Assembly (NCBI GenBank): GCA_022494885.1
Contig: JAGVSM010000976.1
Coordinates: 24,310-88,309 of the forward strand
Length of the DNA: 64,000 nt
Reading direction: 5' to 3'
From: Micrasema longulum
Taxonomy: Eukaryota; Arthropoda; Insecta; Trichoptera; Brachycentridae
Below the pieces are notes generated by a model. It did not search any database. It was not told the origin of the DNA and saw only the letters and a list, made by a program, of their open reading frames with translations. Positions 1 through 10,952 of the stretch are shown piece by piece. How positions within the stretch are numbered: the first letter of the stretch is position 1; the number at the start of each line of letters is the position of its first letter. The position numbers and the translations under genes are program-made.

Positions 1-1790
1 AAGTAATGTAACGAACCGAGTTAACGTGATGTTACTCTATCAATTAAAGGTCCTTTGATAATCTCACGCCTGAAGAGTTTTGCAGACGAGTGAAAATTCA
101 AATCAGCGCACACATCGCACGATATAAAAATGTTCAGTTTGTTTTCAAATTCTGTTATGAAGGAAATCTCGGTTACGAAGCATTCCCTACAATATTGTGT
201 AAAATCAGCTAGTAAATTAAGAGCAGGTGTTTCATCTTCTTCGACGTCGTATATTTTACAAGAGGGTTGAAAAGGAGGCGCAAAAAGAGCACGTCTAAAA
301 CGAGATTGAAGTAATTTGCGACACTGAAATTCGTCAATACAGAAACGAAAAGAAGCGAAAAAATTACATTTTTACTCCCATTTTCAGAAAAAGGCTTTCG
401 AAGTTTATTCTTTGTCAATTCTACGCGAATTTACTTTGAATTCAAATAATCCACACTAATTGTGATAAAGGTTCCAGCGTCGTACAGAAACCCGTAAATA
501 ATGACCCGGGGAAAATACTTAAAATAAAAAAGCCTATTTAACATCTCCGAAATGAGGTTTTCGAGGAAAAGTAAACGGTAATTTTAATGAAAAATGCCGA
601 TGAACCTGTGAGAAGAATATTAGAATAGCGACTATTAAGAAAATGTTACATTAAGGGTTGTGAAGAAAAAATACTGCCTATAACAAAATGGCTGTTAAAA
701 GAAGATAGGGAATTTATTTTGAAATTGACAAGAGTTATTTTCTTTCACAGAAAATGTTTGAGTTAAAATGTAAACAATGTTATAAATGTTTTATATACAG
801 CAAAATTCAGATCAAAATTATGTTTTAATACGAATTCAAGATTAAAATAATACTGCATTTCGTGCGTGTAAAATTTGCTATTTTTTTAGATAAAAATAAC
901 AAAGTAAAAGGAGTTGGTGGACAAAGCATTTTCTAAATTAGATTAAAATAAAATTTCCTATATTATATCAGTGTAAAGCACTAAGCGCCATTTTATGTAA
1001 CGTAATTTAAACACATACAAGCCTAAACTAGTATTCTCAAATTACCCTTGTGTAATTAAAATAAATAATATGCTGCCGCGGAAAACAAACACAATCAAAT
1101 AAACTATTTTTTAACAATCTACAAGTATAAATACCTACCTACCATCACAAAATTAGCAAAAAATAATGTTTTAATGAAAAATTTCACGGAATAATTTGAA
1201 TTAAAATTTTGCCATTTTGCAGTGAGAAATATAATTAGTTTAATTTTTGTACGGTTCTACAACAGCTGATTACTTTGTGCATTATTGAAAATTAATATTA
1301 ATTGCTTGAGTGTAACACAAGTGCAATACGAAATCATTTGTTTTTTAATTTTAATCAATTATTTTTTTTAATAAAATGTATTTAAAACAAAAAAATGTTT
1401 AAATTCAAATTAAAGAATCACTAGAAACCACTCCAATCATGAATGTACTTATCGACTTTTGTAATTAAATTTACTCGTGGAAATATTTTTGTAAAGGTTA
1501 ATATATAAATGTAATAAAAGAAGTGTGTAATATAAATAATTATAAAACGAGCTCCTTTTCTAAATACGAGCATCTTGCTCCATGATTTACTGTCTTTTAG
1601 CACCTGGTGCTCATCCAATAATCTACATCTTAGCCTGAGTAAGTGCAAGGTTATGATATTTTTTCGTCTCGGAAATCCAATCATAAATGACTACTCACTG
1701 ATCGATGAAATATTATCATTTGTGTCTATATACGAGATTTAGGTGTTATACTTGACACTTAACTTTATTTAAGAACTCTTTTTTTTTCTT
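1..1790. other. No gene recognised; AT-rich unassigned DNA
   Basis: I see no protein-like frame, RNA gene or clear repeat in this stretch. The short open frames here have the Phe/Lys/Ile/Tyr-rich composition expected from random AT-rich sequence. Confidence 0.6.
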
Positions 1791-1794
1791 TGTC

Positions 1795-2215
1795 TCAGAG
1801 CATGAATTATGTCATACCCAAAAGCCGTACAACTTTTGCTTAGAGACATCTCTCATTTATTGCACCGAAAGTGTTCAATATTTTGGAAGAGCGTATTAAG
1901 CTCTCAAAGACGAAAACTATTTTCAAGAAAGTAGTTAAGGACTGAATTGTCCTTAGTGGGAGGGATTTGAGTAGAAAACGCCTTGATGATTTTCTGAATG
2001 TTTTAGTTTACTGTTTGCCATATTGATGTGCCATATATATATTATATATGTATTTACAAAATGAAAATAAAATATGTTTCTGATCCTATATTTGTGGTGA
2101 TATACTCATGTGTCTGTGTCAACTAATTGCTAGTCCCATCTCAATACAGGACTTTTAGTCCCATAGAGTTGGGACTTATGTCTCAAATAATGTACTCGTA
2201 TGTGAATAAATAAAA
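1795..2215 (+). mobile_element. LINE 3' end, reverse transcriptase C-terminus relic
   Basis: A plus-strand frame at about 1811-1999, broken by in-frame stops, reads like the last part of a non-LTR retrotransposon ORF2: an 'APKVFNILEERIKLSKTKTI' stretch followed by a lysine-rich 'FKKVV' segment. This matches the 'FAPKLWNSLP..L....S...FK' ending of Jockey/L2-type elements. An A+T-rich 3' untranslated region follows and ends in 'GAATAAATAAAA' at about 2205. No fingers, palm or endonuclease region is present, so this is a 5'-truncated dead copy. The clade is uncertain. Confidence 0.55.
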
Positions 2216-2284
2216 AAAAAATATTATACATGTTATCAATAAATATTTAAAACTTTTTAAAGATTTATTTACAAAAGCACAACT

Positions 2285-2905
2285 GACTTCAAAAATATCA
2301 ATACCCTTAAAACTCTCTTATTTTCTCTAGTTCGCCCGCACCTAGAGTATTCCTCTATTATCTGGTCTAGATATTAAAATGTTCACATCAAAAATATTGA
2401 ATCAGTTCAACATGGATTTTTAAGAAAGACAGGCTGGAGGTTGGGCTTATCCAGAGACCAATAAACGTATTATGAGTAAGAAACTAGCTTAAATATATTT
2501 TCTCTTCAAGACCGTCGAAATAAATCCGACCGTCTAGTCCTATTTAAAATTCTCAACTCACTCTTTGATGCGCCTGAACTACTGAGCTCAATAAAATTAA
2601 ATAAACCAACTAGAAACCTCAGACAAAACTTACTCTTTTATACCGATAAATATATAACTAACTATGGTTTTCATTCCCCTGTTCCCAGAATTCTTAAGTC
2701 TGCCAACCAACATATCAGTCTTGATTTCTTTGATAATAAGTTGTCTTCTTTCAAACGACCATTGAATTCAATTAAATTATAAACATCTCTCTCCCGCTTC
2801 CACTCCCACCAAATATATTATGTACCATTGTGTCTTTCTGCTTTCCTTAAAAATAGTTTTTTATGTATAAATGTGTCCTTAAAAATACCCATTGGAAATA
2901 AATTA
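2285..2905 (+). mobile_element. Jockey-like LINE 3' end (dead)
   Basis: The frame at about 2311-2430 contains 'SLVRPHLEYSSIIWS' and then 'IESVQHGFLRKT'. This is the conserved post-palm region of Jockey-type reverse transcriptases and is also seen at 29.34 kb. It is interrupted by a stop after 'IIWSRY' and by later frameshifts. The coding relic ends near 2780 and is followed by a 3' UTR ending in an AATAAATTATG/poly-A-like tract near 2905. Only the last ~20% of ORF2 is present. Confidence 0.75.
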
Positions 2906-2962
2906 TGAAAATAAAAAAAAATAGAGAGAAAGAAACGTAAAATGTAAAAAGCGTAAAAATCT

Positions 2963-2986
2963 ATTTTCGAATTTTCGAATTTTCGA
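2963..2986. repeat. Short tandem repeat, ATTTTCGA unit
   Basis: Three near-perfect copies of an 8-9 bp unit (ATTTTCGA) lie head to tail. No function is evident. Confidence 0.6.
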
Positions 2987-2989
2987 AGA

Positions 2990-4760
2990 ATGAGAAAATT
3001 GATGATTAAACTGGCAGGTCAGTTGAACTCGTATATTACAAGGAAAACAAAAAACATGTAACTTTAAAACTAGGTGGTATTTTCGAGATTCGTTTTATAA
3101 GAAACATTGTCAGTATACGTAAGAAAAAATGTACCGAACAATCGGGCGCCTCAATTTTAATTGAGGGAACGTTTGAAGGTTGTGGAGGTTTTATTGCAAG
3201 TTGCACACGCGATGTGTAAAAAACCTACCACAGGCGCATGACTGAAAGCTTGTTTATGAAAACCGTCATGAAAATTTCATACGCTTACATTTTTTGCGGC
3301 ACCGAGTAGTAAGTGCAGGACTTAATAAGTAGGCCATCTATTTCAAGTGAAGAATGAAAAAGGTTTTATATTGGGCTAAGCAGGTCATCGGATAAAGAAC
3401 GAAATTTAATGATAATAAAAACTTATGATACAAATTTATTTTTATAGTTAACAAGATGAATCCGGCAGTGCTATATTTGAGTACTATATAGTATTCTCGT
3501 ATTTAACATATATTTTACCGCGTTTCCTTTTCAGGTAAAAAAAATATTAAATAACTGAATGATAACTTAGCTTCATAATGCTTTTACGTAACCAATGAAA
3601 CAGGTTTGGTTTTCTTAAATAAAATCACCGACAGACAGATTCAGATAATGCACCTTGAGTCCTCTAAAATTATGAAACATAGCTCAGTCCCACACTATCA
3701 ATCGTGCCCAATGCGTATTCAGTCATTTTTAACCACCAACTGGGTTTTGACGTGAGCTTGAAATTAATTCAAAACCAAATGCCTAACTGCATCTTGAAAG
3801 CGTGTAAAAACCATTCAGATAAACGTAAAAAGTATTCATTTATAAGGAGTACCCAAGTTATTTTGATTTATTATTTCGATTGAATTCCATAGTTAAAAAT
3901 AATAAATATTCAAATTTAGAATTATTTTTGTAAATGTCAAACTCTGCTCTTTTTGCCAAAAGGGGTGCACTTGATGTAGGGATACATTTTCCAAAATGTA
4001 TTATATGCTAATATTATTTTAGCTTTACCAAAAATTCTGTAAAAAAAATGGGTAGAAATTACAAGAAATTTAAGGAAAATCTGATTAGGGTCCATAAAAA
4101 TCAAGTGCTGTCTGTAAACATTTAAATACAAACTCTTAAATAAATATAAATGAAAATATTTCAGACATTTGAATAAGAAAAACTGTCAGAGTCATTCAGT
4201 ATTCGATTTTATTTTGCCTAACTTACTGAATAAAATTTCAGAAAAAAGTGCGTTTGATTAATATATTTTAAAATTAACCGTAGGGATGCTCAATTAATTT
4301 CACGTAATTAAAAATGCCAGATATTTTGCATATCCAATTAGTCATTATTAAAATACTTCCATTTATACAGATTCGTAATTAATTGGGCGAATAACAAGGT
4401 TTCGGGGTGAGTTATAATTTTCATTTCAAATAGCGTCAGTAATAAATAATTTTGGGAAATATTGTGGGTTCGGGTAAAAACTTCATAGGTGAGGGTGAGG
4501 TGAGGGTGGGGTGAGTCCACCCCCTGGTCTTTTCAATTTGTAATAAATAATTGACCCCCACCAAAAATAATTCATTGATCATTTATGAACGTAAAAACAG
4601 TTATTGTGTTACAAGCCTATATGTATTAATTTACTGAAAAATTAAAAAAAAAGTAAAACGACTATTTGAAACAGCAAAAAAACGTATTTTCAATAAAAAA
4701 ATACATGATTTTAATAATAATACTGTACTTAGTTTTTTCCACTTTTGTTTATAATTTTTA
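2990..4760. other. No gene recognised
   Basis: AT-rich unassigned sequence. A GGTGAGGGTGAGG purine-rich patch near 4490-4520 is a local composition oddity and not a gene. Confidence 0.55.
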
Positions 4761-4764
4761 CAAG

Positions 4765-4800
4765 TAACCGGTTTTGCTGTGATCGACAACGTCAGACTAG
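4765..4800 (-). other. Decayed hammerhead-like motif
   Basis: On the minus strand, CTGAC is followed by a five-pair hairpin (GTTGT/ACAGC around a CGATC loop), then AAAACCGGTTA. This matches the plan of the better copies at 12.92 and 53.57 kb, but the CTGANGA core has lost its GA and GAAAC has become AAAAC. It would not be an active ribozyme as it stands. Confidence 0.3.
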
Positions 4801-5092
4801 TTGGAGACTAAACAAATTCCTTTATGTATAAATAATTAAAAAGGTTATACATATTTCTTAAAGCACGAATAAAAATATTGGATATTGTCTACTTGTACTA
4901 ATCTGACAATTTCACACAAGCGAATCAACATAAGAATAAGCAAACCATGAAGAATTTTAGCCCTACGGGAAATTGGATACAAAAAATGTTTTCTTGCGCG
5001 CGGTAAAAATAAGACCATTGTACGGCTAAATTTTTTGAAAATGTACGAAAAAAATAATAAAAAATATTTCAATTAATACGCACAACTTTGAT

Positions 5093-5214
5093 TGACGTCA
5101 CTGGTTCATATGAACCAACCAATGATTTGAGAGCTGTCAAGGATATCCGGTTGGCTTACCGTAAACGAACCAATAGGAAGAGCTAACAGAGAATAACCTC
5201 TGACGTCGCACGTG
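5093..5214. promoter_or_regulatory. Promoter-like cluster: CRE, CCAAT boxes, E-box
   Basis: A perfect CRE palindrome TGACGTCA (5093-5100) is followed by CCAAT at 5119-5123 and 5170-5174, a second TGACGTC (5201-5207), and the E-box CACGTG (5209-5214). These are classical animal promoter elements, packed into about 120 bp that is less AT-rich than its surroundings. I see no convincing TATA box or downstream ORF, so it could be a gene promoter, a transposon promoter or chance. Confidence 0.3.
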
Positions 5215-5548
5215 GAGTTATTTCAGAAACACAAAACTTTAAAAAATCATAGCGCTGATAATACGATATGCAGATTAAAAATTTTTTTTTTAGCTTAGTT
5301 TAATAGTCTATTAACAAACAAAAAAAGAAAAGACACTGAAAAAAACATTACACTCGTCAATTTTAACATCTGTAAAAAACATTACAACATGTTAAAATTT
5401 ACGAGGTGAAAATTAAAATATTTCATTAAATAATCCGTAAAACAAAATGTGACCTTATAGAATGATTTTAACTTTAATTTACTAATAATATTCAGGAAGG
5501 TTAAAGATTGAATTTCACCCCCTCGGGAGTCATTAAGATTAACAAATA

Positions 5549-5960
5549 ACAACAGGGATAGAGAATACCTTAAAAAGGGAATATGGAAGTCTAGGCACAT
5601 ACTGGGTTTATGACCTGTCATTGGCTGGTTTAAGTGGTTAAAGTAGTTTTACAAAATTTTAAAACCAACTGGTCCAAAAAGAAGTTTAAAAATTGGAAAA
5701 TTGTTTTCAGGATTTTCCTAGTATGTGAAATAGTTCAGTCAGATGAATCTCTTCAGAACAATAAAGGTTTCAGATCTTTAATTTCACTAAAATAAAAAAA
5801 TGGAAGAATTGAAGAAATATTGATGTTCAAAATATGGCAGAATGGTGAATGTTACACAGTGTGTAAAGTGGCCACTTAAACCAGTCAATGAAAGGTCATA
5901 AGCCCTGTAAATGCCTAGACTTCCATATTCCCTTTTTAAGGTATTCTCCATCCCTGTTGT
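5549..5960. mobile_element. M1 MITE, complete 412-bp copy with ~90-bp TIRs
   Basis: The element begins ACAACAGGG and ends CCCTGTTGT. The two ends are inverted copies of each other over about 90 bp and include the motif TATGACCTGTCATTGGCTGG. TA lies immediately outside each end (5547-5548 and 5961-5962), consistent with a TA target duplication. The interior is asymmetric and carries no transposase. At least eight further partial copies are present in the window, so this is an abundant non-autonomous DNA transposon family. Short ORFs overlapping it are not genes. Confidence 0.85.
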
Positions 5961-6224
5961 TATTTCTTTATATTCATGGAGTTACAAGTCATTTAAACGT
6001 TCATAATTTCACTTAGATAATCATTTAAGTGTTTTTATTATTTTGTATTTCAAACTTTATTATTGCTATTTGTCGATGTTTTTTAGTTTGAGGGATGCTG
6101 TGTTCATTTTAAGATTTGTATATGTGACTAAACAATAAAAAATATTTTATCAACCGCCTTGGAAATTTATCAATATAAAGTGTTTTCATAGGGTAATATT
6201 TCATATTAACAAACGAAACTAGTA

Positions 6225-6665
6225 GAAATTCTGTTGGCTTATGTATAAGTCACTACACAACTCTGCTCCGGAATATCTAGAGGAACTATGCATTCCAGAT
6301 GAACTAGCTGACAGGCGTCTCACGCTTAGATCAGGTACATCTACGGAGAGAGGAAAAGTTATTATACCTCTACGCAAACAGCGCACTAAATTTAGTGAAC
6401 GCGCATTTGCGGTCGCAGGCCCTATGGCATGGAATGCTCTCCCAGCATAGGTGCGAGGCTGTGAAAGTGAAGTGATGTTTCGGAAAAAACTTAAAACCCA
6501 CTTGTTCTCTTAATCATTTGAATAAATCCGTAGAATGTGACAACAATATAAATTATTTTAATTAAATTACAAATTTTAAAAAATCACTATGTAAAGCGCC
6601 CTTAAGGTATTTTATTACAAAAATGGCGCTATATAAGTTATCCATAATAATAATAATAGAAATAC
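6225..6665 (+). mobile_element. L2/CR1-like LINE 3' end
   Basis: The frame at 6241-6450 reads 'SLHNSAPEYLEELCIPDELA', then an 'RRLTLRS' segment and 'FAVAGPMAWNALPA', which is the C-terminal end of a CR1/L2-group reverse transcriptase. The 3' UTR carries the blocks AAGCGCCCTTAAGG and AAATGGCGCTATATAAG and ends in (ATA)n at about 6645-6660. Copies at 11.3, 46.5 and 42.8 kb share these features. It is strongly 5'-truncated; the sequence just after 6660 matches a SINE2 tail. Confidence 0.85.
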
Positions 6666-6700
6666 GCTGCGATTAGTATACTATTGCAGTGTTCTATAAG
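6648..6700 (+). mobile_element. SINE2 tail fragment
   Basis: The segment AATACGCTGCGATTAGTATA followed by GCAGTGTTCTATAAG matches the tail of the full SINE2 copies (see 44.74 and 58.70 kb). No tRNA-like head is present. It follows the L2-like (ATA)n tail directly. Confidence 0.5.
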
Positions 6701-6704
6701 AAAA

Positions 6705-7355
6705 TAATGATAGAGAAATCCTTCTGCATTTAACGACGATGCGCATAAACAACGTTTTAAATATTTCAATAAATATTACTCTAAAATACATTGAAATAAA
6801 AACACACTTTCGTTATGTTAGTATGTATGCATGCATACAGACCGGATTAGTATGTTATACAAAATCGTATAAATCATGAAGTCTTTCATTTCAATTGAAA
6901 CAGAATACGTTTCACAATTTTGCGGATTGTTTATTGAAGTGTGAAAATCTAATTATTAAATGAAACCATCGCTATGTTGGCTACACAATATAGCGTTAAT
7001 TTCCCGTGTGACGATTCAATGAAACTTTTTGTTTGCGCAACTAACTTCCAGACCGCCATCAAAACAAAATATCAATGCTTTAGGAAACAAACCAAAAATG
7101 TATAATATTAATAGATATAAAAACTTTTAAACATACTAGATACGATGTGTACAGATATTTCAAAAGAGACATGGAATTTTTTTCACACATTTACAGGCCT
7201 TATTATTTTTTCAATAATTAAAAAATAAATATTTACGTTATATGATTTATTTATTTATTTTATTTTATTTATTATCGTTTTGTATTACATACACAAAATT
7301 ATAATTTGTAAAAAGTTGCTTTGACTGCCTAACTAGGGTTATTTACCTCATTCTT
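6705..7355. other. No gene recognised
   Basis: AT-rich unassigned sequence between the L2-like relic and the AAAACATAGT repeat block. Confidence 0.5.
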
Positions 7356-7359
7356 AGAC

Positions 7360-7700
7360 AGTAAAAGAAGTAATCAATATATAGAAAAAGTTATAAAAAT
7401 AGTGGACAAAGTGAAAAACAAAGAAATAAATGGAGTAAAAACATGGTAAAAAATGAAATAAAAACATAGTAAAAATGTTGTAAAAACATAGTGAAAAATG
7501 AAGCAAAAACATAGTGAAAATGTAGTAAAAACAAAGTAATAAATGTAGTGAAAACATAGTAAAAATGTAGTGAACATAAAGTAAAAAACATTTAAATGAT
7601 ATATAATATAAAATAATATTTTATAACCCAGTAAAATGCAAAGTAAAAACAGAATACATAGTAAGAAACATATTTGAAGTCATAGTAAAAAAAATGTATG
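7360..7700. repeat. Degenerate short-period repeat (AAAACATAGTGAAAATGTAGT)
   Basis: A block built from imperfect copies of an AAAACATAGTAAAAATG-like unit about 14-21 bp long. Because it is periodic it is open in all three minus-strand frames, which gives Phe/Tyr/Leu-rich pseudo-ORFs that are not genes. Confidence 0.65.
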
Positions 7701-7737
7701 TGTATAGCGAAAAGCATATTATTTTTTTTTTTTAAAT

Positions 7738-8260
7738 AAAAAAAACGTTGGGACGCAGTGAGTCACATCTAGCTGGAGGATGCTGATGATGTCAAATGCT
7801 GCGAAACGACCAGTTGCATAACATCGGCAGCACTAGTGATTAATCTAGTTTGTTAGCGTCCAAGTCGCGAACCCTGGGCCATAAGATATCACTCATAACG
7901 GTGTAACCACAGTAGATAACGAGAAGACGAATGGCGAGTTTCTGGCGCCTCCAAACCGAAAACAACCAGCTAAGGGAAGGTAAACCCGACAAAAATATCC
8001 ACCAGAGAAGGCAATGGGAAACCATTCTGGTCATATTTTCCCAGGAATCATTATGCCGAGATCATCCAATAAGGAAAGTTGAGGACCCGTTCCGAGAAGC
8101 GCAGGACAGAAATACTTTCGCTGCAGTTATAACTAACGTCGCCAAGGCACCGGAATAAAAAATCGAGTTGGAATCGAGTGGGGTCTGAACCTCGGACGTC
8201 TGATCCGTGAGTCCGCAACGCTCGCCACGAGACCTCAATCCGATTCATTATAAACTGTCA
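7738..8260 (-). mobile_element. tRNA-headed SINE-like repeat (~500 bp)
   Basis: Read on the minus strand, the unit starts near 8250 with a tRNA-like head: an A-box-like CTCGTGGCGAGCGTTGCGG and a B-box-like GAGGTTCAGACCCC. A less AT-rich body follows, containing TGGTTTCCCATTGCCTTCTC, and ends near 7745. The head resembles the SINE3 heads at 61.28 and 62.77 kb (both have CGGACTCACGGA). Open frames exist on both strands, but neither resembles a known protein. It is the only full copy in the window. Confidence 0.5.
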
Positions 8261-8639
8261 TTCGCCGTATGTTTTTTGTTTGTTTGAAAGAATAAACCCC
8301 AAATACTATTTTTAAGGCTGTTGGGAAGGGAGGATATGGAATGAAGTTATGAAAAAATTAAGCATAACTCATTTATTTTATTTTTATTAGAAAGCATTAC
8401 TTTGTATGTAAAATGAAGTCTTATGGCCATTTTTAATTTAGAAAATATATTCTTGCCACATCAAAGCACAATAATTAGTTATACGTTTCAGACGTTAATC
8501 TGAGAAAACTATAAAATATCTATATAATTATTGTTTTATTCAATGCAGGCGCTGTCGTTGTCTACGATGGTGACACGTATTTAAATGGTCGGTTCTTCGT
8601 ACATTTTTTAATATTTTGGCTTTCATTTGGTCATGCCGC

Positions 8640-8792
8640 TGTTTATTACTGCTTCGTAATCTGACGCCGCGCCGGTAAGATCAGGAATATAAAATTACGA
8701 AGCCAAAATGTTCTGCCTAGTTATCGATCACTGGACATTAAGCAAGGTAATCGAACGCTTTAGCCACTGCGCTACAAGGTAGACAAAAATAT
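8640..8792 (-). mobile_element. tRNA-like pseudogene or SINE head
   Basis: On the minus strand near 8785, TTGTAGCGCAGTGGCTAAAG matches a tRNA D-arm/A-box. It is followed by a degraded anticodon region and a GTGATCGATAAC stretch in place of the B-box. The acceptor stem does not pair, so this is not a functional tRNA gene. Confidence 0.4.
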
Positions 8793-8794
8793 TA

Positions 8795-9650
8795 AAATAA
8801 AAAAATGAAGTTGATTTACATAATAGTAAATATTTTACTGCACAATAGTTAAAAGCGTTTTTTAAGCCATAACAATGCTTTTTTGCAGTATTTTAAAAGT
8901 TAAATCCTCTGTTTTAAATAACCATTATTTCTGTGCTAAAATCCGAGAGATTTGAAATATGAATTGAATGCATTCAAATGCTGGGCTTTAACCCTTTCGA
9001 ACCTAGAATAAATCTCTGTGGACATAAAAATATTTTGTATTCTTAATGTACTAACGGAATTGTTTATATGTTTTTATGAATTTGGACTAAAAAAAATATC
9101 CAATGTTAATATTTAATGCACACAGGGTCTCAAACTTACAAAAAATAGACACACATTGCGAGAAATGTGTTATTTTTAATCATGAATCTGTAAGCGAGTG
9201 TAATTTTGAATAAATAAATAACATAAACAGAAATAAACAAATGATACTATTACTAGATTTTACCTGTGACATCGCTTAGGGATAAGAATTTTACGGATGA
9301 AATGATATAGTTTTTCAGGGTAAAAAGTAGCTTGTTCGATTGCCAATCCTCCATTTTTTTCCATCAAGATAAGTATGAAAAAAATACGACAATTTGTTAG
9401 TTTACGGCGACGCGACGTTGCATTGTTATTCTGTTTAAATAATATTTTATTTCTCCACTAAGGATTCTTATTATCTGTTTATTGTAATAATGAAGATTTG
9501 TAAAGTAGAATGAAGTTATCAAAATAATTGTAAATATTTACAAATATTATATTTACTGACTAAAGGAAATACATAAATCAATGTATGTTATAGAATCAAA
9601 AAAGTTTAATTTCAGAGAAACATTAAAAACTTGTCTTTAATATAATTTTA
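8795..9650. other. No gene recognised
   Basis: AT-rich unassigned sequence with no protein-like frame or recognisable repeat. Confidence 0.55.
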
Positions 9651-9654
9651 AAAA

Positions 9655-9890
9655 GGCAACAGGAATTCACTTTAGAACAAACGAACCAACCAGAAGACAG
9701 CTGCCAAACTAAAGAGTAAACTTTTCTAGTAAATGACGCCCCTTTACGTAAATGAAAAAAAAGAGACGTACTTGGTGATTCAAAAATTTAAAAAAAACTG
9801 GTTGTTGAGTAAGTAAGTGAGTAAATAAATCTTAAATCTCGTGTACATTTAAATAAACACCCGGGATGAAATGGTTAAGCTCCCGTAACC
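9655..9890 (+). repeat. Dispersed repeat D, copy 1
   Basis: Shares an ordered series of blocks with 26915-27125: CAACAGGAATTC, a GACAGCT/GGCAGCT block, ACGTACTT, TCGTGTA..TTTAA and AACAC. The two copies are in direct orientation about 17 kb apart. No coding sequence or terminal repeat is visible; it is probably an old non-autonomous transposon. Confidence 0.55.
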
Positions 9891-10117
9891 AATATTAAAG
9901 CTTCTCATGAAAGCTCTGAAAAGCTTTAATCTACATTTTATAACTGCCGACTTATGTATTACTGGTAAAGCATTAGATTCATCAGATTCTGTGCATTAGG
10001 AGTGGCAAAGTAAATATATTTTTTAATTAGGCAAATTGTGAAAAAATCTATGGATTTTCCTTGAGAAATATTAACACAATTATAATTAATGAAATATTGA
10101 AAGTTACACATGAATAT

Positions 10118-10155
10118 ATGTAAATTGTAACATTATCTCATGTTACAATTTACAT
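10118..10155. repeat. Perfect 16-bp hairpin with 6-nt loop
   Basis: ATGTAAATTGTAACAT (10118-10133), the loop TATCTC, and its exact reverse complement (10140-10155). It has no T-run or neighbouring gene that would make it a terminator. Confidence 0.8.
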
Positions 10156-10184
10156 GTATTAACCGCTCGAGTAAATAAAAACAA

Positions 10185-10258
10185 TGACAGATCATCAGCC
10201 CTAAATATGCGTACACTTCCATGTTCTCTTTTTGAAAATTTTTTTTCTCTCCATTGCA
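10185..10258 (-). mobile_element. M1 MITE end fragment
   Basis: Diverged minus-strand match to the M1 terminal region: ATCAGCCCTAAAT, then ACACTTCCATGTTCTC, then CTCTCCATTGCAAT, in the order seen at the right end of the 5.55-kb copy. Confidence 0.5.
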
Positions 10259-10259
10259 A

Positions 10260-10900
10260 TATTTGTCGATCTTAATAGATTTCTAAGAAGCGAAATTCAG
10301 CTTATGTTTACTAACATTATTTGGACATGATTAAAATACCGTCGAAAAAAATAGTTTAGTTAACTAATTATCTGGCAACCTAAATTATAAAGTAAATATT
10401 TTTCAAGTTAGTTGGAGTTGCAAAAATATTAACTTTTTCGCATTCATATTGATTAAATGTATGATAAAATAAATATTTTTCTGAAATTTTCAAGAAGTGT
10501 TTCGTTGGCACTAAATGGGTGTGTTAAACACTACTGGATAAATGTTGGCAACAAACTCGGAATAAAGTTGTACTGAAACGTTATCCGTGTAGGCATTGGA
10601 CCAGATTGTAACTTAAATGGAAGCAATTATTCACTGATATAAAATACTCTGGACCGATTCGGTTAACTATGAGTAAATCCCACAGCGAATTCTGTGCTTT
10701 TCCAAATGAAATATTTGCCAAAACAAACACCCTAAATGCACGAATCACTAAGTAAACAAAGAACTGACAGTTATTTTAAGTGTATGAAGCGTTTTACTTG
10801 TCAAATCGAGTGAATTTACGAACTGTAAACAAAATTACTGTAAAAAAGGTAAAGGCATAGAATATAAAATGCACAATAATTAAAAATATATATATTTACT
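10260..10900. other. No gene recognised
   Basis: Unassigned AT-rich sequence. The longer frames are short and have no recognisable domain. Confidence 0.5.
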
Positions 10901-10904
10901 CTCA

Positions 10905-10952
10905 GTTCAGCTAATAAATCCGTGAACTGTTCAGCTAATAAATCCGTGAACT
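10905..10952. repeat. Exact 24-bp tandem duplication
   Basis: Two identical head-to-tail copies of a 24-bp unit that begins GTTCAGCTAATAA and ends TCCGTGAACT. Each unit starts with GTTCA and ends with TGAAC(T), so each is bounded by a short inverted repeat. Confidence 0.9.

Noticed and set aside
7374..7591. Three overlapping Phe/Tyr-rich proteins on the minus strand
   Set aside because: They are the three frames of one short-period AT-rich repeat.
10118..10155. Intrinsic terminator
   Set aside because: A eukaryotic context with no T-run after the hairpin and no upstream gene.
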